From the NCBI RefSeq assembly GCF_032854445.1, contig NC_088296.1:3185246-3249245 (forward strand): DNA of 64,000 nucleotides, given 5' to 3'. The translations under genes were made by a program, and so were the position numbers. Below the pieces are notes generated by a model. That model ran no database searches. It was given only the letters and a program-made list of their open reading frames with translations, and had not been told where the DNA came from. Origin of the DNA: Liolophura sinensis. Taxonomy: Eukaryota > Mollusca > Polyplacophora > Chitonida > Chitonidae. Positions 12,201 to 21,200 of the stretch are shown piece by piece. The first letter of the stretch is position 1. Each line of letters opens with the position of its first letter.

Positions 12201-15200
12201 AGATCTAACAATAACAAAAGGAATTTTTGTATGAGTGTATGTGATCACCACTGTTTATTCAACAGATTTCAAGGGCCTCCGACCAGTCCCAATAGCATAG
12301 TTGGTAGAGCATCCCCTTGGGGAGCAGTAGATCCAGGGTCAGTCCTGTGTCGGGTCACACCTAAGACCTTAAAACAGGAAGTTGTAACTTTCTCGCTTGG
12401 CGTTCAACCTCGCTTGCTTGACCTGTATCAGTATAATGGCTTTGTCGGGGCTTACTTGCCTTCAGTAAGGTGCATCAGTGAAGCAGCACTAGATAAAAGA
12501 GCAGTGGAAATCCGTCCTGCAACAAAGAGGCTCATTATACGTACATGCACCCTAAGGATTCCTTCGTCGTCATGTGACTGAAAAATTGTTAAGTACGAAG
12601 TTAAACCCCAAGCACTCACTCACTCACTCACTCACTCAAGGGCCTCCGTGGTCAAGGTGGCTAGTGTGCCAGCGTAGCGCGATGACCCAGGAGTCTGTCA
12701 CCAATGGGGTCACTGCGAGTTCAAGTCCTGCTCATACTGACTTCCTCTTCGGTGGTACGTGCGAAGGTTTGCCAGCAACCTACCAATGGTTGTGGGTTTC
12801 AGCCTGATTTCATCCCATGATAATGCCATGAATGCTGTTAACTTTTCATTTATCTTTTCTTTTTTTTCTTTTTTTTTTGTTTTGTCTGTTTTTGTTGTAT
12901 CTGAAAAGTAATGTCACCTTAATTATGTATATGAAATATTCCATGCATGTACATTTTGAGACAGAATTCTTAATGATGTTAATCCACTATTATCCTGTAA
13001 TGGATATATATCAGTTTGAATTCATGGTGAAAAAGACAGTCTGAATCAACCAATATCCAGGTGAGGACACTGGGAGGTCTAAATCCCTTAAATTACCCTG
13101 TGCAACATATGCCGGTCAAAAGTTAATTCCTGGTATTTACTGATTTTATTTATAACTAAATGTAGCAGTTGCACATACAGATATTGTAGATAAGATTCAG
13201 AATTTAGTACACAGTAGTTTTATTTATTTATTGATTTATTTATTTATTTATTTTGATTGGTGTTTTATGCCTTACTCCAGAATATTTCACGTATACTACG
13301 GCGGCCAACGTTATGGTGGGAGGAAACCTTACAAAGCCTGGAGGAAACTCACGACCATCCGCAGATTGCTGGCAAACCTCCCCACTTACAGCCGGAGGGG
13401 AACACAGTAGTTTGTATTTTGGTGTGTTTAAACACGACCCATATCCTCATTTCCTGCTGACAGGCCATTTGTATTTTGGTGTATTTAAACACGACCCATA
13501 TCCTCATTTCCTGCTGACAGGCCGTTTATATTTTGGTGTGTTCAAACACGACCCATATCCTCATTTCCTGCTGACAGGCCGTTTGTATTTTGGTGTGTTT
13601 AAGCACGACCCATATCCTCTTTTCCTGCTGACAGGCCATTTGTATTTTGGTGGATGTAAATATGACCCATATCCTCATTTCCTGCTGACAGGCCATTTGT
13701 ATTTTGGTGTATGTAAACACGACCCATATCCTCATTTCCTGCTGATGGGCCGTTTGTATTTTGGTGTATGTAAACACGACCCATATCCTCATTTCCTGCT
13801 GACGGGCGGTTTGTATTTTGGTGTATTTAAACACGACCCATATCCTCATTTCCTGCTGACAGGCCATTTGACCCGCAGACGTATGAGGATGAGATTGATG
13901 AGGATGAAGTCCTGGATGAGGAAGGAAGGGCAAGGTTAAAGCTCAAGGTCAGATAATCAACCAATCACTGAGCAGCTCCATTGGGTGTCACTTGATCTCT
14001 CCTTTCAGAAAGGTCAATAAGGTCACTGACCAAACATTGATTGGCGTTTCGCTTTAGAGACATTACTCAATATTCAATTCACCGTCATTACACTTCCAGG
14101 TGGATGTGCTAGGATGGGTCTCACTGTCTCAAATGGTTAAACCATTGGCTCACCAGAATTAGGAGATTCACTTTATCTGATACCTGACAAGGGTTGGTGG
14201 TTTTCTCCAGCCTGATACCTGACAAGGGTTGGTGGTTTTCTCCAGCCTGATACCTGACAAGGGTTGGTGGTTTTCTCCAGCCTGATACCTGACAAGGGTT
14301 GGTGGTTTTCTCCAGCCTGATTCCTGACAAGGGTTGGTGGTTTTCTCCAGCCTGATACCTGACAAGGGTTGGTGGTTTTCTCCAGCCTGATTCCTGACAA
14401 GGGTTGGTGGTTTTCTCCAGCCTGATACCTGACAAGGGTTGGTGGTTTTCTCCAGGCTGATACCTGACAAGGGTTGGTGGTTTTCTCCAGCCTGATACCT
14501 GACAAGGGTTGGTGGTTTTCACCAGTGTGATACCTGACAAGGGTTGGTGGTTTTCACCAGTGTGATACCTGAAAAGGGTTGGTGGTTTTCACCAGCGTGA
14601 TACCTGACAAGGGTTGGTGGTTTTCTCCAGCCTCATACCTGACAAGGGTTGGTGGTTTTCTCCAGCCTGATACCTGACAAGGGTTGGTGGTTTTCTCCAG
14701 CCTGATACCTGACAAGGGTTGGTGGTTTTCTCCAGCCTGATTCCTGACAAGGGTTGCTGGTTTTCTCCAGCCTGATACCTGACAAGGGTTGGTGGTTTTC
14801 ACCAGTGTGATACCTGACAAGGGTTGGTGGTTTTCTCCAGCCTCATACCTGACAAGGGTTGGTGGTTTTCTCCAGCCTCATACCTGACAAGGGTTGCTGG
14901 TTTTCTCCAGCCTGATACCTGACAAGGGTTGCTGGTTTTCTCCAGCCTCATACCTGACAAGGGTTGGTGGTTTTCTCCAGCCTCATACCTGACAAGGGTT
15001 GGTGGTTTTCTCCAGCCTGATACCTGACAAGGGTTGGTGGTTTTCTCCAGCCTGATACCTGACAAGGGTTGGTGGTTTTCACCAGTGTGATACCTGAAAA
15101 GGGTTGGTGGTTTTCACCAGTGTGATACCTGAAAAGGGTTGGTGGTTTTCACCAGCGTGATACCTGAAAAACTTACAGGGGTTAGTGGCTTTCTCCAGGC

Positions 15201-18200
15201 ACTGTGCTTACGTCCAAACTGCCCATAAACTAGAACACTGTGATATTCTGGAGCACGGGATTAAACATGGACCAAATAAACAAAAATGAAAAGTCTTAAG
15301 CATTATACTGATTTTTGCAAATTGGATTTATTGGAATTAATGGACTTGTACAAAGATCAAGGGTTTTATCCCTGTATCGATGAAGTATTTTGTAGTATAC
15401 ACACAATATAAAGCAAGCATCAATCAGTAAATAATTCAACCATTTGAAAGTTTCTCCTTGTTGAAACTAATATTTTGCCTCTGTTAACTTGTGTGAATAT
15501 TTTTGAGTACAATGTGAAGCACCTGACAAATTAAACTAAGATTTTGCTGTTGCCATGGTAACAGGTGGAGAACACAATACGCTGGAGAACGAAGAAAGAC
15601 GAGGAAGGAAATGAAATCCGAGATGAAAACGGCAATGTGGAAAAGGAGAGCAATGGGAGGATTGTCCGCTGGTCGGATGGGAGGTGAGATGGGGAAGATT
15701 CAACGGACAAATGTGAGGCCTGGGCCAGTTGTTTAGAAGTGTATTAAGAGTTAACCCTGGCTTAAATCTGAATACCAGTCTTGGTCTAATATAAAACTAG
15801 TGGCACTTTTATAGTCCAGACTACCAGGCTTAGCCTAATACAAAACTTGTGGCACTTTCATTGTCCAGACTACCGGGCTTGGTCTAATACAAAACTTATG
15901 GCAGTTTTATAGTCCAGACTACCAGGCTTGGTCTAATACAAAACTAGAGGCACTTTTATAGTCCAGACTACCAGGTTTAGCCTAATGCAAAACTTGTGAC
16001 ACTTTTATAGTCCAGACTACCAGGCTTAGCCTAATACAAAACTTGTGGCAGTTTCATTGTCCAGACTACCAGGCTTAGCCTAATACAAAACTTGTGGCAC
16101 TTTCATTGTCCAGACTACCAGGCTTAGCCTAATACAAAACTTGTGACAATTTTATAGTCCAGACTACCAGGTTTAGCCTAATACAAAACTTGTGACACTT
16201 TTATAGTCCAGACTACCAGGCTTGGTCTAATACAAAACTTGTGGCACTTTTATAGTCCAGACTACCAGGCTTGGTCTAATACAAAACTTGTGACACTTTC
16301 ATTGTCCAGACTACCAGGCTTGGCCTAATACAAAACTAGTGGCACTCTTATAGTCCAGACTACCAGTCTTGGCCTAATACAAAACTTGTGGCACTTTCAT
16401 TGTCCAGACTACCGGGCTTGGTCTAATACAAAACTTATGGCAGTTTTATAGTCCAGACTACCAGGCTTAGCCTAATACAAAACTTGTGGCACTTTCATTG
16501 TCCAGACTACCGGGCTTGGTCTAATACAAAACTTATGGCAGTTTTATAGTCCAGACTACCAGGCTTGGTCTAATACAAAACTAGAGGCGTTTTTATAGTC
16601 CAGACTACCAGGTTTAGCCTAATACAAAACTTGTGACACTTTTATAGTCCAGACTACCAGGCTTAGCCTAATACAAAACTTGTGACACTTTTATAGTCCA
16701 GACTACCAGGCTTGGTCTAATACAAAACTTATGGCAGTTTTATAGTCCAGACTACCAGGTTTAGCCTAATGCAAAACTTGTGACACTTTTATAGTCCAGA
16801 CTACCAGGCTTGGTCTAATACAAAACTAGTGACACTTTTATAGTCCAGACTACCAGGCTTAGCCTAATACAAAACTTGTGACACTTTTATAGTCCAGACT
16901 ACCAGGCTTGGTCTAATACAAAACTTATGGCAGTTTTATAGTCCAGACTACCAGGCTTGGTCTAATACAAAACTAGAGGCACTTTTATAGTCCAGACTAC
17001 CAGGTTTAGCCTAATGCAAAACTTGTGACACTTTTATAGTCCAGACTATCAGGCTTGGCCTAATACAAAACTAGAGGCACTTTTATAGTCCAGACTACCA
17101 GGCTTAGCCTAATACAAAACTTGTGACACTTTTATAGTCCAGACTACCAGGCTTGGTCTAATACAAAACTTATGGCAGTTTTATAGTCCAGACTACCAGG
17201 TTTAGCCTAATGCAAAACTTGTGACACTTTTATAGTCCAGACTACCAGGCTTGGTCTAATACAAAACTAGTGACACTTTTATAGTCCAGACTACCAGGCT
17301 TAGCCTAATACAAAACTTGTGACACTTTTATAGTCCAGACTACCAGGCTTGGTCTAATACAAAACTTATGGCAGTTTTATAGTCCAGACTACCAGTCTTG
17401 GTCTAATACAAAACTTATAGCAGTTTCATAGTCCAGACTACCAGGCTTAGCCTAATACAAAACTTGTGACACTTTTATAGTCCAGACTACCAGGCTTGGT
17501 CTAATACAAAACTTATGGCAGTTTTATAGTCCAGACTACCAGGCTTGGTCTAATACAAAACTTATGGCAGTTTTATAGTCCAGACTACCAGGCTTGGCCT
17601 AATACAAAACTTATGGCAGTTTTATAGTCCAGACTACCAGTCTTGGTCTAATACAAAACTTATGGCAGTTTTATAGTGCACTTTATGCAGTTTTAGTTAT
17701 ATTTAGAAGACAAAGCTACATTGGTTGGATTGGCCTATCTCAGAAAAAAGTGTCTACACAGAATAATGCCTTTAGAATGTGCTTGAATAAACACCTTGCA
17801 AACGTGCAAAAAGGTTGAAGAATTGCTGTATGCCCAGTTACCTTATTTTGCTAGGTAGTTATTCTTCTTCAGAACAGGAAGTTACCTGCTGAAGTTCGGT
17901 GGTTTATTCCAGGCAATGTGGTGTACTGTACTTGACCTGAAGTGTAGTGTGTTAACATGCATCAGAAACACAGAAAGGCCTAAAAATGACACTTTTGGTG
18001 GCAACACTTAAGTTTTTGTGATAAAAAAATTAATCAAACTTTACATGAAAATGAATAAATCAGTCACAACCAAGCAAACGGTGTCACTTGAAAAATGCTA
18101 AGCTTTGGGTACTCCACCAACAAACCATACTGGCTGACATTAAGAACTATCAAATAAATGAATTCAAAGCTCAGAAAGAGGAAAATATAAAGTGGTTATT

Positions 18201-21200
18201 TATTGCTTTTTGTTCTTTTTGTTAAGGATGCATTTTCTTTACATCCTTTTCTTTACATCCTTTTCTCTTATACTTGTTCTTAATGACCTCCGAGAAACAG
18301 AAAAAATGAAGAAAATTTCCAACCATGTGTTCTGAATATATCACATTTGTGGTTTTTCTCAGTTTGTGCTAACGCAATGAAAATTCAGACATTGTCAGGA
18401 GTGTGTTACTTGTACTTCCTGTTTCAGCATGTCCCTGCATCTCGGCGAAGAGGTCTTTGATATTCACACAATGCCCCTGCAGGGAGACTACAATCATTTG
18501 TTTGTGAGGCAGGGAACAGGGTTACAGGGGCAGGCTGTCTTCAAAACAAAGCTGACCTTCAGGTGAGAAACATATGTTGATTGACTGATACCGTGAGGTA
18601 GATTTCTGAGTAACATGCTCTCTGATTGGCAGAGAGAGTGAGGTAGAACGGTGTCGTGTGTGTCTGATTGGTCAAAGTAGTGAAGTAGATTTCTGATTAT
18701 GTAACATGCTCTCTGGTTGGCCAAGACGTTGATGTAGCACAGTCATCTGTGTAACATGCAGTCTGACTGGTTGAAACAGTGGAGTATATTTCTGGCATGT
18801 ATCTAACCTGCTATTTGATTGGCTGAGACATTGAGGCTGATTTATGCTCTGTGTGTACACCTATACCTCATTAAAACATGTTCTTGGATCAATGCGTTCG
18901 CTGTGAGTTCAAGTCCAGCTCATGCAGGCTTCCTCTCAGTGAGGTAGATGGCTGCTGTGTGATATGCTCAGTGAGGTAGATGGCTGCTGTGTGATATGCT
19001 CAGTGAGGTAGATGGCTGCTGTGTGATATGCTCAATGAGGTATATGGCTGCTGTGTAATATGCTCAGTGAGGTAGATGGCTGCTGTGTAATATGCTCAGT
19101 GAGGTATATGGCTGCTGTGTGATATGCTCAATGGGGTAGATGGCTGCTGTGTGATATGCTCAGTGAGGTAGATGGCTGCTGTGTGATATGCTCAGTGAGG
19201 TAGATGGCTGCTGTGTAATATGCTCAGTGAGGTAGATGGCTGCTGTGTGATATGCTCAATGAGGTAGATGGCTGCTGTGTGATATGCTCAGTGAGGTAAA
19301 TGGCTGCTGTGTAATATGCTCAGTGAGGTAGATGGCTGCTGTGTGATATGCTCAGTGAGGTAGATGGCTGCTGTGTAATATGCTCAGTGAGGTAGATGGC
19401 TGCTGTGTGATATGCTCAGTGAGGTAGATGGCTGCTGTGTGATATGCTCAGTGAGGTAAATGGCTGCTGTGTAATATGCTCAGTGAGGTAGATGGCTGCT
19501 GTGTGATATGCTCAGTGAGGTAAATGGCTGCTGTGTAATATGCTCAGTGAGGTAGACTGCTGCTGTGTGATATGCTCAGTGAGATAGATTGCTGCTGTGT
19601 GATATGCTCAGTGAGGTAGATGGCTGCTGTGTGATATGCTCAGTGAGGTAGATGGCTGCTGTGTGATATGCTCAGTGAGGTAGATGGCTGCTGTGTGATA
19701 TGCTCAATGGGGTAGATGGCTGCTGTGTGATATGCTCAGTGAGGTAGATGGCTGCTGTGTGATATGCTCAGTGAGGTAGATGGCTGCTGTGTGATATGCT
19801 CAGTGAGGTAGATGGCTGCTGTGTAATATACTCAGTGAGGTAGATGGCTGCTGTGTAATATGCTCAGTGAGGTAGATGGCTGCTGTGTAATATGCTCAGT
19901 GAGGTAGATGGCTGCTGTGTGATATGCTCAGTGAGGTAGATGGCTGCTGTGTGATATGCTCAATGAGGTAGATGGCTGCTGTGTAATATGCTCAGTGAGG
20001 TAGATGGCTGCTGTGTGATATGCTCAGTGAGGTAGATGGCTGCTGTGTGATATGCTCAGTGAGGTAAATGGCTGCTGTGTAATATGCTCAGTGAGGTAGA
20101 TGGCTGCTGTGTGATATGCTCAGCGAGGTAGATGGCTGCTGTGTAATATGCTCAGTGAGGTAGATGGCTGCTGTGTAATATACTCAGTGAGGTAGATGGC
20201 TGCTGTGTAATATGCTCAGTGAGGTAGATGGCTGCTGTGTAATATGCTCAGTGAGGTATATGGCTGCTGTGTAATATGCTCAGTGAGGTAGATGGCTGCT
20301 GTGTAATATGCTCAGTGAGGTAGATGGCTGCTGTGTGATATGCTTAGTGAGGTAGATGGCTGCTGTGTAATATGCTCAGTGAGGTAAATGGCTGCTGTGT
20401 AATATGCTCAGTGAGGTAGATGGCTGCTGTGTAATATGCTCAATGAGGTAGATGGCTGCTGTGTAATATGCTCAGTGAGGTAGATGGCTGCTGTGTAATA
20501 TGCTCAGTGAGGTAGATGGCTGCTGTGTAATATGCTCAGTGAGGTAGATCGCTGCTGTGTGATATGCTCAGTGAGGTAGATCGCTGCTGTGTGATATACT
20601 CTTTGAGGTAGATCGCTGCTGTCTGATATTCTCAATGGCGTAGATTGCTGCTGTGTAATATGCTCAGTGAGGTAGATGGCTGCTGTGTAATATACTCAAT
20701 GAGGTAGACTGCTGCTGTGTGATATGTTCAGTGAGGCGGATCGCTGCTGTGTGATATTCATTGACATCAAGATAGAAGTTGTTTTCAGAGTAAATCATGC
20801 TCTATTTAAGTACACAAGCAACTGAAATCAATGTGGAACCCTGTTATATACGCCCATGGTAACTTCCAGCACATAATGAAGATATATGTTCCCATGGAAA
20901 ATGTGGTTGACGTTGTGTTTGTAACTCTGAAGGCTAATAGGGACAGGAACTACTTGGTTTGAATCTAGACTCTGTTGATTCGGATGGGGCCTTTAGTCAG
21001 GAGGTTTGTCACGCACATGTAGCTGGTGAGGTTTCGAGGTTTCTCCATGATGGCTGTGCTCATCTTCTTCCAGCAGTGAACTTGATCACAGCGGCATCAT
21101 TGAAAAATCTTTGATTACATTATAAAATACCCATTAAATGAATAGATTAATAAGGGTACTGATATTGTAAGACTTACAGCACGAGGAGTAAAACCAAAGC

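Noticed and set aside
13253-13939. 228-residue frame with [17 protein letters not shown] repeats
   Set aside because: It reads through the 57-bp intronic array and then LEO1 exon 6 in the wrong frame. The LEO1 frame is the conserved one.
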